NCBI GenBank assembly: GCA_027257055.1
Contig: JAPVLO010000969.1
Span: 186,001-250,000, forward strand
Length of the DNA: 64,000 nucleotides
DNA from: Cephalopachus bancanus
Taxonomy: Eukaryota > Chordata > Mammalia > Primates > Tarsiidae
Direction: 5' to 3'
In this document: piece by piece, positions 12,720 to 25,630 of the stretch
Layout of the letters: each line of letters starts with the position of its first letter
Position numbering within the stretch: position 1 is the first letter of the stretch
Program-made: the position numbers and the translations under genes
The notes under the pieces: model-generated
What the model saw: only the letters and a program-made list of their open reading frames with translations
Database searches by the model: none
What the model was told of the DNA's origin: nothing

Positions 12720-13365
12720 AAATTTTAAAGAATTGAAATATGATTAATATAAGATAAAATGCATAGATCTTAAGTGTTCAGCTAAATGTGTTTTGGCAAA
12801 TACATACACTTGTGTATCCACACCAAAAACAAGACACAGAATATTTTCTTTACCCCAAAAAAGTTCCTGCTTCCCCTTTTCCAATACATTATACTTTCAA
12901 CCATCCTCAAATCATATATTTTCTGATTTATATCACTATGAATTATTTTGGTCTGTACTTGGACTCAATTTGAATAAAATCATCTAGTAGGAACTATTTT
13001 GTATCTGGCTTCCTTGACCTAAGATAATTTTGTGAGATTCATGCATGTTATGTGTATCAGTAGTTTATTCTTTTTATTGATGAGTATATTGTGTTTATGG
13101 ACATACAATAGTTTGTTCATTGACTGCTGTTAATAGACTTTGTGTTGTTTCCAGTTGTGGCTATTATGAATGAGACTACTCTGAACATTCTTGTACAAGT
13201 CTTCTTCTGATTATCGGTGTATATTTCTCTTTAGAAAATACCAAAATGTAGAATGCCTATTTACAGGGTAGGTTTATAATTAACTTTCTTAAAAACTACC
13301 CTTAAATTTCCATTGTAGTAATACCATTGAGTACTCTCACTAACAATGTTTGGAAGTGGAAGTTA
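12720..13365 (-). mobile_element. old L1 (L1M/L1ME-type) 3' region, antisense
   Basis: Diverged but collinear match to L1M antisense text: GGCAAATACATACACTTGTG, TATCAGTAGTTTATTC, TGGCTATTATGAATGAGACT and ACATTCTTGTACAAGTCTTC. Confidence 0.85.
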
Positions 13366-14237
13366 AGTGCTCATGATTATTTTTATTTTTATTTTTTCTT
13401 ATGCAAGAAATTTTAGAGTGGTAAATCCCAAGTGTTTACTATACTGAATTAGAAAACAGAATGAATCTTAAAACAAGCCATAGTCCAAATGCTTATCTCT
13501 CACATTATATGTGGTGTATTTTAAATCCTACTTTTCTGGTGTATAAAGCACCCCGTGGGCATATGTTAGAGTTTTACGTGGATTTCTGTATGTGATGGAG
13601 TTTAACTCATATTTTGAGAGAACAAGATCCAATGCACCCTACGGTATTATCCACTCACTTATACTTTCTGTTCACATAATAGGGAGAAAACATTATATTG
13701 AAGAGCATTTTGTGTTTCCTTCCTGGACTTTTATAGTACTGTCTTGGGTGGGTCCTCACAAAGTTAAGCAGATGATGCTGCTGGTGGTATTTTTCAGTAT
13801 TTCACACTTTATATTAATTTATTTAGACTCTAAAAGATTTAATATCTCACTTTGCTTTTTCTTAAATGTATAAAGTTCAATCACTTTTAGTAAGATTTTC
13901 TTTTATTTCCTATTTAATTTAAATAAGTACAGAAACTCCATTTGATTGAATAGTAGTTATATGTGTTTTTTTAATTAAACTGTTGAATTAGATATCAAGG
14001 ACTAGATAATGAGAAATATGACTAAGGTTTTTCTGTAATTATTACAGGAAAAGTGACATCACATGTATATAAAAAATACACAAACTCAATGCACTTGTGA
14101 GAAAAGGGTGACCATCATTTTCAGATTATTTCTCACTGAAACTGTACTGTTCCCATTGTGATTTCACCCTGTTTCTGAGAATTCAGGAGTGACCTTATAA
14201 CCTGAGAATATTTGCTACTGCAAAACCATGTATTATT

Positions 14238-14569
14238 ATTATTTATTTTATTTTAAAGTTGTAGGGAACAATTCAGGGTTAGATACATAAGTGGCAATCA
14301 TACAGGTGAAGTCTGGTCCTCCCATTGTTCCTCATTTCACTTGGTTTGGTTTCAGGTACCCTTATTAGAGTTATGTGTCCCACTTCCTCCCCTGGCTGTA
14401 CATGATGGAATATTATGAAGCCATAAAGAATGACAAAACTATGGACTTCATAGCAACTTGGATGGATTTAGAGTCCATCATATTCAGTGATTTATCACAG
14501 AACAAAGAACTGAGTACCATATGCTCTCACTCATAAGTGAACCCTGAACACTCATCATATTACTACATG
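14238..14569 (-). mobile_element. L1 3' fragment with 5' inversion (twin priming)
   Basis: Antisense 3' end (14238 to about 14398: CAATTCAGGGTTAGATACAT, CTTCCTCCCCTGGC) joined to a sense-strand piece (about 14399-14569: GATGGAATATTATGAAGCCA, TGCTCTCACTCATAAGTGA). Flanked by a 15-bp duplication with one mismatch, AAACCATGTATTATT / AAACCATGAATTATT (14223-14237, 14570-14584). Confidence 0.92.
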
Positions 14570-15145
14570 AAACCATGAATTATTTTAAAATTTGTTCTAA
14601 GCTTACATTCACTGCATCATGAAATTGAATAGCTTGTTGGAGGTTTCTACATTATGGAATAAAAAATAACATTATGTTAGATCTTGAATTCTGTGAATAC
14701 TTATATTTAATGGTAATTAAGAAAACTCATACTTTTCAAGGTAATTGTCAACTATAGACAACAATGGCTACCCATCCGTAGCAGCATTTGGGCTATGATG
14801 ATCAGAAACAACACTTTGTTAAAGTGGGTTTCAAAATCTGTGCATATGGCTTACTATTTAAATACCAGTATCCTCATTTTTGTTACAACATCCATAAGCT
14901 CTAAAGCAGAGAAAAATAAATATTTTATCCCCAAATCTCTCTGATAATTTTTGATGTGATATAGAATTGTTTAAGAAAAGGAGAACTTGTATAGAGTAAG
15001 TATAAAGAAAATTCCTCTTTTGGATAGAACGTAGTGACATGCTAGTAAAGAGAAGCAAAGGAAGATTTTAAAAAATAGTAAAAAGTTAAGTGAAGAGAAA
15101 ATGTTCCCAACATATTCTGTTGTGACATCCACTAGGAAGCCTACT

Positions 15146-15412
15146 TTTTAAAAATTTATTTATATGGATTTAGGAGTACAAGTGCAATTGTGTTAACATG
15201 GATATGTTGCATATTGATGAAATGTGGGCTTTTAGTCTGTCCATTACCCAAATAGTATACCTGAATAGGCATTTCATCCCTCACCCCCCCCCCACTACTC
15301 TCCCACCTTTGGACTCTCCAATGTCTATTATTCCACTCTGTAGGTTCCTATGTACCCATTGTTTAGCTCGCACTTATAAGTGAGAACATGTGGTTTTTGA
15401 TTTTCTGTTTCT
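15146..15412 (-). mobile_element. L1 (L1MA/L1PB-like) 3' end, antisense
   Basis: GGAGTACAAGTGCAATTGTG, ACCCAAATAGTATACC, a C-run, then CACTTATAAGTGAGAACATG: the order of an older L1 3'UTR read in antisense. Confidence 0.85.
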
Positions 15413-15439
15413 GATTTATTTTAGATAATGAAAGCCCAA

Positions 15440-16010
15440 GTAAGTATTCAGCCTCCAAGATTATGGTAGATTACCTTGGAACCACTCTATTCAGAAAGAT
15501 ATAGCACAAGAGCCATTGCTCCTGGCAGGAGTCAGCAGACAGCATTCATTAGATTGTCCTCCTAACACTCTATGCAGCAATCCACAGTGCCCTCCTGGAA
15601 CTGTGGTCTTTGATCCCTCACCTCCCTTTGGCCCTCCAACCCCCAGGTGACAGCTCAGGTGAGAGGGATCAAGATTCACATTGGGTGAGGGCAAAAGCCA
15701 TTCTGGCTTAAAAGCTTCATATCCACAGGAGCCAATATTTCTTTTATCAACCTCACAAGCAAAGCTTGCAGGATCTCCACAAGGGATATGTTTATATATA
15801 AGAGTTACTGCACTCAGGAAAACCAATATTATAGTTTCCAATTAGGTATTTAAAATTCTCTCAGTCCAAATGCAATCTATCAACCAAGGTTCATTTTTAC
15901 CATAAGCAATGTAGCTTAGCAACATAGTTACCACATACCACTTATCTGGTTACCAAGGAAACCAAGCTATAAAGTTATCAAAAGGTCAAATTTCATGCAA
16001 AAAGGGATGG
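15440..16010. other. unidentified higher-complexity segment before the transmembrane exon
   Basis: More GC-rich than its surroundings, with a 116-codon chance frame on the minus strand (15491-15841). I do not recognise a protein family in it. It may be an old LTR or a conserved intronic element; nothing decides between these. Confidence 0.3.
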
Positions 16011-16111
16011 GGTTCTGTTAACCCATTACCCATATTTGATCTCATCCAGAAATATATGAAATTATATTGAATTTATTATTTGGAATATGAATATTATATA
16101 GTTCTGTTTGA

Positions 16112-16330
<219 letters not shown>

Positions 16331-17399
16331 TGAGAGAAAGAAACTACCTGCATAGTCTCTGCCAACAGCTCTTATAATCTGTCAATGTTCAATGTGAAAA
16401 TTCATCTTTTATATGGAAATATACATGCGATGGTTTTGGAGCCAATACTATAGGTATTTTCCTCTGAATATTTTAAAGCTACACCCACCTTTTTTAGAAT
16501 TGCATTTCAAGCAGCACTTATGAATTATAAACACTGATTGCAGTACCATCAGAGTGTTCATTTTATCTCACCTTGTAATCAAGACTAAAAGGCCAGCTTT
16601 ATTTTTCTATAGGTAAGGAGTGTCTCTTTTAATTGTGTTTCCTAGACCAGTAGTTTGAAGTGAATTTCAATTTGTTACTATTTAGACTGATCAGTTATAA
16701 TAAATTGTAGTGAGTATTTTAGAATTCATTCAGCAATCTTTTCAATCTTGTTTATTTATCTATATTTAGATAGCCTAATTTTTATTCCAAGTGTGAAACA
16801 ACAGATGAAAAAGTACACAGGTACATTGTTTTCATAATAATGCCTCTAATATTTTTACTCAAATTAGACAAGTAAATATTGTTTTATGGAAATCATAATT
16901 ATCATTTGCTTTTGGTCATCCATAAATATGTACACAATCTAAGAGGATTTGGGGGTTCTTACAATTGAGGTTCCTAAACTGCCCATTAGAGGACTTCTTT
17001 TTTGTTTTGGGGGTTTCTTCCCTTTTTGGTCATTTGAAAAGAACATAAGATAAACTTGCAATATAAGAAGCATATGCAAACTGATAGTGAAGAGTACAGA
17101 TGACAAAAGTTTATTGGTCAAATTTATATACTTTTTTTTCACTGACTGCCGATTTTGTACAAAATGGTCAAAAGAAAATGAAGCAATTGCCCGTGTTGCC
17201 ACGTTTCCAGAGTTCTCAGGAATAAATCCACAGGCAGAACTGTTGGTTGTCAGATTTGTGAAGAGAAGTTCAGCCTGCCTTACACTCCCACTAAGGGACA
17301 ACCCAATTGTTTTGTTTTTTCAGTTTTTAAAAGTTAAAGAACTTATTTGTCCTTTGTTTCTAACTTTTTTGGCTATTAATACAAATTATTTCTCTTTGC

Positions 17400-17469
17400 C
17401 TCCGTTTTTTGGTTTTCTTTTTCTTTTTCTTTTCTTTTCTTTCTTTTTTTCTTTTTTTTTTTTTTTTTG
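17400..17469. repeat. T-rich pyrimidine tract
   Basis: Long T-runs with single C interruptions (TTTTC, TTTCT units), ending in a pure T-run of about 18 bases. Confidence 0.9.
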
Positions 17470-17514
17470 GCCCCTGCTTTAAAGAAATGAAAAGAAAACT
17501 TGTCATTGTCAGAG

Positions 17515-17690
17515 CTGTGGTTGCATGAGTACCAAGCAGAGTGCTAGGCATCCTTAAAGTCATTTATGCTAAGGCCTCACGAAAATCTTGAGGTCAATAT
17601 TATAATCTCTAGAGATAACACATGTATAATAAGTGACCAAGATGGAATTTTAAAGTAAGTCTATTTCTAAAGTCTTCATTTTACTGAACA
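17515..17690 (-). mobile_element. MIR-like SINE remnant, antisense
   Basis: GCTAGGCATCCTTAAAGTCA, CTCACGAAAATCTTGAGGT and AATAAGTGACCAAGATGGAA follow the MIR antisense order (GCTAGGCACT..., CTCACAACAACCCTATGAGG, ...TAAGTGACTTGCCCAAGG). Confidence 0.55.
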
Positions 17691-17962
17691 TGGGGTCTTT
17701 ATTACTTTTCTTCTTTAAACAATTTAGTATATTCAGTGTGATCTAAAGATCTGATGCTGTTTGCATAATGAGCACAGTAAAAAATATTTGGAAAAGCAGA
17801 TTACCAAAACAAGTCCCAGTTTATCTATTAACCTTATTTTGAATATGTAGATTTTGTTTCTGAAGGATATGAATGATTTTACCCAAACCACCAATTTCCA
17901 GTGCAGTTTTAACTGTCATTTTCTGAGCGTAGAAAATGATGAAATATAATGACAAAAGTATG

Positions 17963-17989
17963 AGTCATACAGTCATACAGTCATGCAGT
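17963..17989. repeat. 8-bp tandem repeat (AGTCATAC)x3
   Basis: Three consecutive units, the last with one change, plus a partial fourth. Confidence 0.8.
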
Positions 17990-18109
17990 TGAACTTTCAG
18001 TGACTTGAAGTTTCTTTTAAGGATTTTGCTAAATGTAAACACTTCAGTGAGTTACTTGGGTAACCTTACTGAATTCCGTTGCTAGTCTGAAGCTGTTAGG
18101 TACTTAGGT

Positions 18110-18500
18110 TTGTTTATTTATTTGTTTGATTATTTTAGAGTTGTGGGGTACAAGTGGGAATGTGATACATAAGTAGGCAGCATGCAAGTGAAGTTTGGGC
18201 TTCTAGCTGGCCCTTACTCCTCCTAGTAGCGGACCATGTACCCATGGTGTTGTCACGTACTCCTTTCTCTCTTCCTTCTCTCCCTCCCTTAACAGTGTCC
18301 AGCATCTGCTGATCCCACCCTTTTGCTTATATGACTAATGTTCAGGCCCACTTATGACTGAAAACATGAGGTTTTCTGTTCTTTGTTTTTGTGATAGCTC
18401 CCTTAGTATGATTGTGTCCAACTGCATCCAAATTGCTACAAAATCCATGATTTTGTTCCTCTTTATGGTTGCACGGTATACCATTATGTTTGGGTGCCAC
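18110..18500 (-). mobile_element. L1 3' end, antisense, moderately old
   Basis: GTGGGGTACAAGTGGGAATG, CCCACTTATGACTGAAAACA, CTGTTCTTTGTTTTTGTGAT and CTTTATGGTTGCACGGTATA in the order of L1 antisense 3' sequence. Confidence 0.88.
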
Positions 18501-19700
18501 TTTTTTTTTTTTTTTTACCAAGTTCACTTTCAATGTGCAGCAGGTTTTTTATTAAAGTGTTTAAAGTAAAAGAAAGAAAAAACGACACATCATAACAAAT
18601 ATTATTCCAGCAGATGAGAGGTTCTCATGGAAAGATAATTTAGTTAATAAATGTCTTAGAAATAATTGGAACTCTGTCTCTAGGGCCATCTTAAACACAA
18701 CCAAGAATCTAACTATCAATGCTTTCCTTGAGATGCCACTGTGTATGCATTTGGTACAAAAAAAAATAACAAATTTAATTATCATCTGGATAATATTGAT
18801 GTACAAACTATTCCCCTAAAAAGGAAAAAAAATAAAGACCGCCAAGATAGTGATTTTTCAAATGGTTTTATGGAAAGGATTTTTACTAGAAGTGAGATCA
18901 CATACACAGTCTCCCTATATTAAAGCAGACTTGTTCTTGCTGAAATGATGTTCACGAGTCCTGCCTTAACTTCTGTCTCCTGCTTCATGTCATCTAACCT
19001 CTAGAACTTCTAGAAACACTGTTTCATTGGAAACATACTACAGTCATAGTAATATAGCAAATTTAAAATCCATATCTTAACAAAAGTTAGAAGTATATAA
19101 ATGCAACTTTCTTTACTTCTCTAATGCTGGAAAACCTTTCTACATGGCTCTAAAGTTTCTTTTCCCACTGATGTCAAAAAACTCATAACTTTGTCACTCC
19201 AAGGTAATTCAGTCACTTCTGATTTGGAATTCAGCTTCTTGTGGGTTAACACTCAGTTGAAAATTGCAGTGTTTCATTTCTCCTCTTTCCAAGCAATCTG
19301 CTTCCAGAGAACTCAGGTATAGATTTCTGAAAAAAGGAAAAGTCACCTGGTACATATGACATACCTTTCTTACTTAGGATACTACCGCCTGGTCTTTAGA
19401 CATATTGAGCACTGGGTTACTCGAAACCAAGTTCCTTGCCATGGCTTCCAACTATAAACTTCACAAAACTTGTCCAGAATGTTCTCCTTTGGAAATTTCA
19501 GACATTCCTACTTGTGTTTCCAGCACCATAAATTCTGCTACACTCATACCCACCTCCCCATTAAAAAAGAAACAGTCATCTCCTTCACTCATGGCTTCTT
19601 TTACATGCAGGTCCCACGATGGGTGCAGGCTTTTTCTGCAAAGCTTGCAGTTTTCCAGGATCTTTCCTAGAAGAAAGAACACAAATCCTTGGTTTTTTCA
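18501..19700 (-). pseudogene. possible antisense retrocopy of an unidentified transcript
   Basis: A pure T16 run (18501-18516), then, on the minus strand, AATAAA at 18553-18548, about 31-36 bases upstream of the poly(A) start, then about 600 bases resembling a 3'UTR. Minus-strand frames farther on contain peptide-like stretches broken by stops. No target-site duplication was found and no parent gene is recognised, so the whole call is tentative. The T-run could instead belong to the neighbouring L1. Confidence 0.25.
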
Positions 19701-19969
19701 GATTCTACCTCAGACCATACGGGGTTCTGTTATCCATTTGCCCTCCTTGGGGACCTGGCGATCCCTTTTTAGAAACCCAGGTAGCCTCAAAACCTTAGTC
19801 ACATTCCCTTAGATCCTTCTAAGAGATCTTATGATTGAACAATTATCTGTTCTTCCAGTGGTGGAAAACTTCGACACTATAAAATCCCCATGCTTTCTAA
19901 CTCTCCTACAAGTCTTTTCCTCTTCCAATAAGGGAAGACTGTTAAGAGAAACTTCAGGGTTTTTTAAAG

Positions 19970-20010
19970 TATTATTATTATCATTGTTATTATTATTATT
20001 ATTATTATCT
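19970..20010. repeat. (TTA)n/(ATT)n microsatellite
   Basis: ATT units with one TCATTG interruption. Confidence 0.93.
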
Positions 20011-20529
20011 TGACTTTATAAAATGTGAATTAGAAGTCAAAGCTGAGCAATGCCTTTTTTATTATTGGCCACCACATTTACATTCCTGAAAGGGGAATTC
20101 ATAAAATACTCCTGGAAATAAGGAAAGACAAATACTGTGAAGAAGAACAGGAGGGCAACAAAAGGTTTAGCTCATATTTTGAAGTAATGTCCTATTATGG
20201 AATATGATAATAAAAGATTCATTGACCATGTATTGAATAAAAAGTGCTGTATTGACTACTTTATTGATAATCAGAGAATTGTATGTCTAGAAAGAATTTA
20301 GTTCAGGTCAAAATGACTCTAAATTCCAGGAATTACAGCCATTTTATCAGACTGGGAGATGGAGTGTCTAGCATAAGGGACACATTCAACCCTTTCCTTT
20401 CAAGTCATTACAATAGACATTACTTGACAATATTAGTTCTATATCAGGGAAATAAGAATTTTGACATAGAAAAATTCTAAGATTTTCCAAGATAGAAACT
20501 GTAGATGCTTTGCTCCCTTGGTTTGTTCT

Positions 20530-21265
20530 CATCGCTTCTTGTTCCCCTTTATATAACCTTACACTTTATCATCTCTGGATTCAAGCCTTAGTATTTTTCT
20601 TCTAACACCACAACTACATTCATTCATTGAAATCCTCCATTTTGTACCTCAGTTCCTTATATCATTCTCTGCCTCATTGGCCATATTTTCTTCTCACCAG
20701 CCATTTAGTCATCAAGGTTAGCCAAATTACACCTCTTGAAAATAAATATCTTCCTTACTCTTAACTGCAGCTGCCCTGTTCAAGCCTCCTGCACTGACCT
20801 CTTGCTTTCATTCTCTAATTGTCTATTTTATCCTTCACGGTCTAACCAAATTATCTTTCTTTTTTTTTTTTTTTTTTTTAAGTTGGAGTCTCACTCTGTC
20901 GCCCAGATTGGAGTGCAGTGGCCACTCCCGGCCACCGCAGCCTCACCTGCTGGGCTCCGCGATCCTTCCATCTCAGCCTTCCGAGTAGCCGGAATTACAG
21001 GCATGCGCTACCACGCCCAGCTGATTTTTGATTTATTGTAGAGATGAGGTCTCGCTGCCCAGGTGGGTCTCGAACCCGTGGGCTCAGTCAATCCACTCAC
21101 CTCAGCCTCCCAAAGGCACGGGATTACAGGCTGAGCCACCGAGCCCGGCTCAAATTATCTTTCTAAGGACAAATTTACTATGATTCTTTTTAAAAAAAAA
21201 ATGCCTCCATTTTGCCTTCCAAAGTAAGACCATGTTTCTTAGCTCAGAATGCAATAGCTGTCAAA
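20530..21265 (+). mobile_element. L2-like LINE remnant interrupted by an Alu
   Basis: Left part has a TCATCTCTGGATTCAAGCC-type text; right of the Alu, TTATCTTTCTAAGGACAAAT, ATGCCTCCATTTTGCCTTCC and GTTTCTTAGCTCAG follow L2 order (ATCTTTCTAAAACACAAATCTG..., GGCTCCCCATTGCC...). Confidence 0.5.
20861..21150 (-). mobile_element. Alu SINE, full-length, antisense, young-looking
   Basis: Long pure T-tail (about 18), GTTGGAGTCTCACTCTGTCG, ending GAGCCACCGAGCCCGGCT. Exact 14-bp duplication CAAATTATCTTTCT at 20847-20860 and 21151-21164. Confidence 0.98.
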
Positions 21266-21581
21266 GGGTAGCCCACCTTATTTTTGCAGCATTGCCACCC
21301 CCATGAAACCTGAACATGCAGAGTTCTAGTAAGAATAAGATGCTGGTCTTTGGAAAAGCACAGCTTTTGAGAGCTGATCTAAGACAATGTAATCATGCAT
21401 AATTCTCAGGTTTATTGAGGGAAGTGAGATAACCATAATGGCTGAAGGTAGGAGAAGATTAGCTTCTCCCCTAACACATTGATTCCACAATAAAATGAAA
21501 GAAAATGTGGCCAAATTCTGTCATATATATATATAAATTAAAAAACAGGCATATAACTCTTGAAGAAGTTCTAACTCTGTT

Positions 21582-21583
<2 letters not shown>

Positions 21584-21622
<39 letters not shown>
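21584..21622. repeat. (TG)n microsatellite
   Basis: About 18 consecutive TG dinucleotides. Confidence 0.97.
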
Positions 21623-21623
<1 letters not shown>

Positions 21624-22124
21624 CTCTCAAAAAACCTTGCAAGAAATTTTCTTCTGAGACAAATGTGATAATGTTTCAGTGGTAGGATTAAGATAACTAT
21701 TCAATGATATTCAAGAATATTTTGAATCAGGAGACAGGACCATTTTGGAATTAAGACTAGGAGAATTTCTTCCCTTGATTTGTTTAAGGGTAGGGGTGTG
21801 TTTCTAATTTACATTAAGTAATCCATATGTCTTGAATAATACTGATTTTTACCATGGAGATACCATTTCTAAGATGTATTATACTTAGTAAAAAGCCACT
21901 ATTTTTAGCAATGAAATCCATTTTCTAATATCCAGTGTGTTAATTGACGAAGCATCTACTTTTGATCAGAAATAAAGATAATTTAAGTGCTTGTAGTAGC
22001 TGTCTCTGTAATGCTGTCTTATTTTAATTAACTACTGTCTGACCTTCTGATAAGGACAACCTACTGTCTCTAAAGTAGGGCTTATACTGTCTATGCTGGA
22101 ATAGTTAAAAGATATATGGTGACA

Positions 22125-22205
22125 TCATAATAGCATCAGACTTCTTTGCTCCTTCATGTCTCTGCCTGGAATGTCCCTTCAAGTTTTATTTTAAGGCTTG
22201 TAATC
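22125..22205 (+). mobile_element. L2-like fragment
   Basis: CTTTGCTCCTTCATGTCTCT then GCCTGGAATGTCCCTTC resembles the L2 text CTGTTCCCTCTGCCTGGAATGCCCTTC. Confidence 0.5.
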
Positions 22206-22929
22206 CCTTTATGTTTATTTTTCTAACAGGGAAAAGTGTTTTTTGCTGTTGTTTTGTATTTTTTCTCCCTTCCCTGACTATGAAGTATGTGGGGCATGCT
22301 TATTTATAATGAAAATAAGCTTATAAGAACACTACAATCACTAATGTGAATTCTATTTCATAGATGAAGAAAGAGATCTCCTAATCCTATGTTGGAAGTG
22401 GACAAAATGAGATAGGCATTGGACAAAATGATTTAGAGCAATCTTTTATAATCTCCACCCCCACATCACAATATGTGAATATCAGTTCCCTTTCAGGCAT
22501 TTGAAACAAATTAGTATCTATGCAATCTTAGACCATAGAATACATTTTTCTTTCTCTTTCAATTACAAGGTCACTTACTATTCATAGATTCAGTAATTAT
22601 TGTCTTCATGTTCATCCTTGAAACACAGTAACCCTATACATCATTAAAAAACCCTTTAGGGTTTGTTTTTTAGTTTGGTGTGGCTCTTTTGTAACTGATG
22701 GTAACTAGAAAATTTGCATACACAGGAACAACCTAGAATGAGTTTTTAAATCCCAGAAGCAGAAATGTAGAGTTCTGTTTGATATACAGTTTGCTCCAAA
22801 TCATAAACTTTAAATGGTAGGAACCAAGCCTTCTTAGCCCAAATCCTGTGCTCTCTTTACTACTCTGCCACCTCTTTCCCTCTTAAGACTTCTAAATTTC
22901 TGTTGCCCGCTGCTGTCTTCAGGATGCAA

Positions 22930-23085
22930 GGGAAAGACATCAGTATTTATGTAATGACTCCTTTGTGCCAGGTATTTTGCCATATGGTGGGGATTTATTT
23001 ATTCCTCGACATCGCCAGGAAGGTGCTGTTTTGTAGATCAGAAAACATAGTCTCAAATGAGTTGTATTAAACTCCTAGGGGAGGA
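22930..23085 (-). mobile_element. MIR-like SINE remnant, antisense
   Basis: CTCCTTTGTGCCAGGTATTT, TTATTCCTCGACATCGCCAG, GGTGCTGTTTTGTAGATCAG follow the MIR antisense order (TGTGCCAGGCACT, CTCACAACAACC, TTTTACAGATGAGG). Confidence 0.6.
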
Positions 23086-23086
23086 A

Positions 23087-23178
23087 GGGGCATACCTCAT
23101 CAACAGGGGTACCTGCATGATCAATGTTTGTATACCTAACCCTGAATTGTACCCCACATCTTTATAATAAAATTTTAA
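23087..23178 (+). mobile_element. L1 3' end, extremely 5'-truncated (about 90 bp), sense
   Basis: GGGCATACCTCATCAACAGG, GGTACCTGCATGATCAATG, ACCTAACCCTGAATTGTACC: the reverse complement of the 3' end seen in the other L1 copies. Confidence 0.88.
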
Positions 23179-25442
23179 CGCTATGGCAATCAAAACTGGA
23201 GCGCAGTTGCTGGTATTTCCCCCCCACTATATCACACCACAAATATTTTAATTATTATTACATTCAAGTGTTTGAGAACTTATGGATTCATATAGTTCAG
23301 AAAAGTAGTATCAAATGCTCAAACATGTAAACTAGAACAATATAAACATTTCAAAGTGTACAACTCAAGCAATTTCATTTTACAATACAATTGCCAGAGG
23401 TTGTCATAGCAGAACTAAAATTAAAAGTGAAATTTATTAAAACAATGACATTCTATAATCATGAAATCAATGTATTAAGATCATATATAATTAATGCTTG
23501 GTCTTTCAAAAATATATTATCTAATTCTTCTTAGTTTATTTTAAAAATTATATCTTAAAATGTGAGAAAGCATTTGATGGCAACTCTGAGGCATAAGAAA
23601 GAAATGGGGCTTAGTTTTTTAAAACTCTTACTTATTCAATTTATACGGATGCTAATTTTTAATTATCACAGTTTTTGTAGTAACACACCACACCTACACA
23701 TACAAAATCATCTTTCAGGATTAAATAAAACGATGAAATGTGCAATTTATCTTTGAGCCCTCTTTCAGTCTCATTTTGAGAAACCATTTGCTGAATGATG
23801 GCCTCTGTCACTAGTCAATTTCATTTATGTGACTTATAAATATTTGAGAACAAAAAAAGAAATGGCCAGCTGCCAATAACATCTGACAACTATTCAATAG
23901 ATGTTTAAAGGTTAAAAACTCCCCAAAACTCGGATGTCAATCTTAAACCATTTCTAATGTCAATAAATCTTTTTCCTAGTTTAATCTAATACAGTCACCA
24001 CCTTCATCTTGAAAAGAAAGTCTTCAATCTACGTTTTCTTAAAAGCTGTGTTATTCTAAAAAAGAATTCATGAATTTCCTGACTTCTTAATCTCTTAAGA
24101 AGCATTGAGGCTATCATCCTCTCATGTATTAAAAGAAAAATGTGTTTATTTATCACCTTTCCAAATACTTTTTCCATTCCTGAACACAGTTCCATTTTTT
24201 CATTCACTATCAAGATTTCTTAATAATATTTTACACTAATGTTTTTATTTCTTAATTATACAGGATCCAAACTTTCTTCTTTCTCATAAAAAAATTTTTT
24301 TAAATACATCAGACCCAGTAGTAAATTCATTCCATTTAAAGAGAAAATTTTGCTGGACCTTTTGATTGACTTTTAGTAATCAAACAAATAGTTGATTGGT
24401 TGAATCTTGGGATTTTTGTTTGTTCTATCTTTGGCAGGACATCTCAGCCAACATCTCTTCAAATTTATGGAAATAGTAACTTAATTACTGTGTTTGTGAT
24501 CATGAAAGATTATTACAGAGTGTGTACACTAGTTGTTTCTCTCTTTGCAGTGAACAGAATTGTAGTTGATGGCTTAACTTACAGAAAGCTCAGAATAAGA
24601 AATATACTCTTGGATCACTCTATAACTACTTTTAAGCTCTTTATAAACCAAAGTTGAATTTAAATGATCATAACCCTGTCCTATAATTTTGTTTTCTTAT
24701 GGTTATAAAAATGTCAACTTTTCCAATGTTTCACCAGTCACATGAAAATCATACACATTAAGATATGTCAGTATACATTTTTGTGACTATCAAAACAATC
24801 TAAGAGTTACTATTCATGATGCATATTCAGCTGGTAATTGGGAAAGGAGAAGAGAACTTAGAACCCATATGATTTTGAGTCAAAAATATTGCTTAATTTA
24901 GTATGGCATCTGGCACCGTGTTTATAGTCTGACAACTTTCAAATCAAGAATTTGCTTCTGGTTGTAAATAAATGCCTAACTCATTACTGCACTGAGGCAG
25001 ACTCTGGGGAAAGAGAGAAATTGGATATCAATCAAGCATCCCATTGATTTGAAGATGTTGCTGCAGATTCTTAGAAGAGGCTTTTTACCAGGGTAATTTT
25101 CTTGCAAAAATCTCCTGTATGACTGGAAGATATTAGCTTAAATGCTGTAAATTTATCCAGATGACATAAAGAGATAGAAACTGACTCATGTCATATTACC
25201 AATTCCTAACGGTTATTTAAGGTTAATATGGTTACTTTATATACAATTCTAGACAATTTTTTAATAAAAATGTGGATTTTCAGTTATTTTATTTGGAGTA
25301 TATGCTTTCTAAGTATCAGGAGCACTTATCATAGAGCTGAGGGGGCAAGGTTTAGTTTTATGATGCTCTGGTCTATTACTTGGCAACTGAATGCAGTTGC
25401 TTGATGTCATTGAAACCTCTTCATGCTTATACCATGTTCTAG

Positions 25443-25630
25443 AACAGAGTTGCTCAAAGTGTGACCCCAGGACCACCAGCAGCATCTCCTGGGAACTTGC
25501 TATAAATGAAAATTCTCAGGACCTATGCTACACCTACTGAATGTGAAATACTAGAGTTGGAGCCCAGTAGCCTGTATTTTAACAAGTCTTCCAAATAGCT
25601 GTCGTTCATGCTCAATTCTGAAAACCACTG
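25443..25630 (+). mobile_element. MER5-like hAT DNA-transposon remnant
   Basis: GAGTTGCTCAAAGTGTGACC, CCAGCAGCATCTCCTGGGAA, AACTTGCTATAAATG, CTACTGAATGTGAAA, TTTTAACAAGTCTTCCA and a terminal GAAAACCACTG match the order of MER5-type hAT-Charlie elements. Confidence 0.85.

Noticed and set aside
15491..15841. 116-codon minus-strand frame before the transmembrane exon
   Set aside because: No recognisable domain or start context, and it lies in an intron of the opposite strand; kept only as an unidentified segment.
19461..19682. Minus-strand frame with ENCKLCRKSL, faintly like a plant FLZ zinc finger
   Set aside because: Only one C-x2-C pair, no second Cys pair, a GTG start and a mammalian repeat context; taken as chance resemblance.
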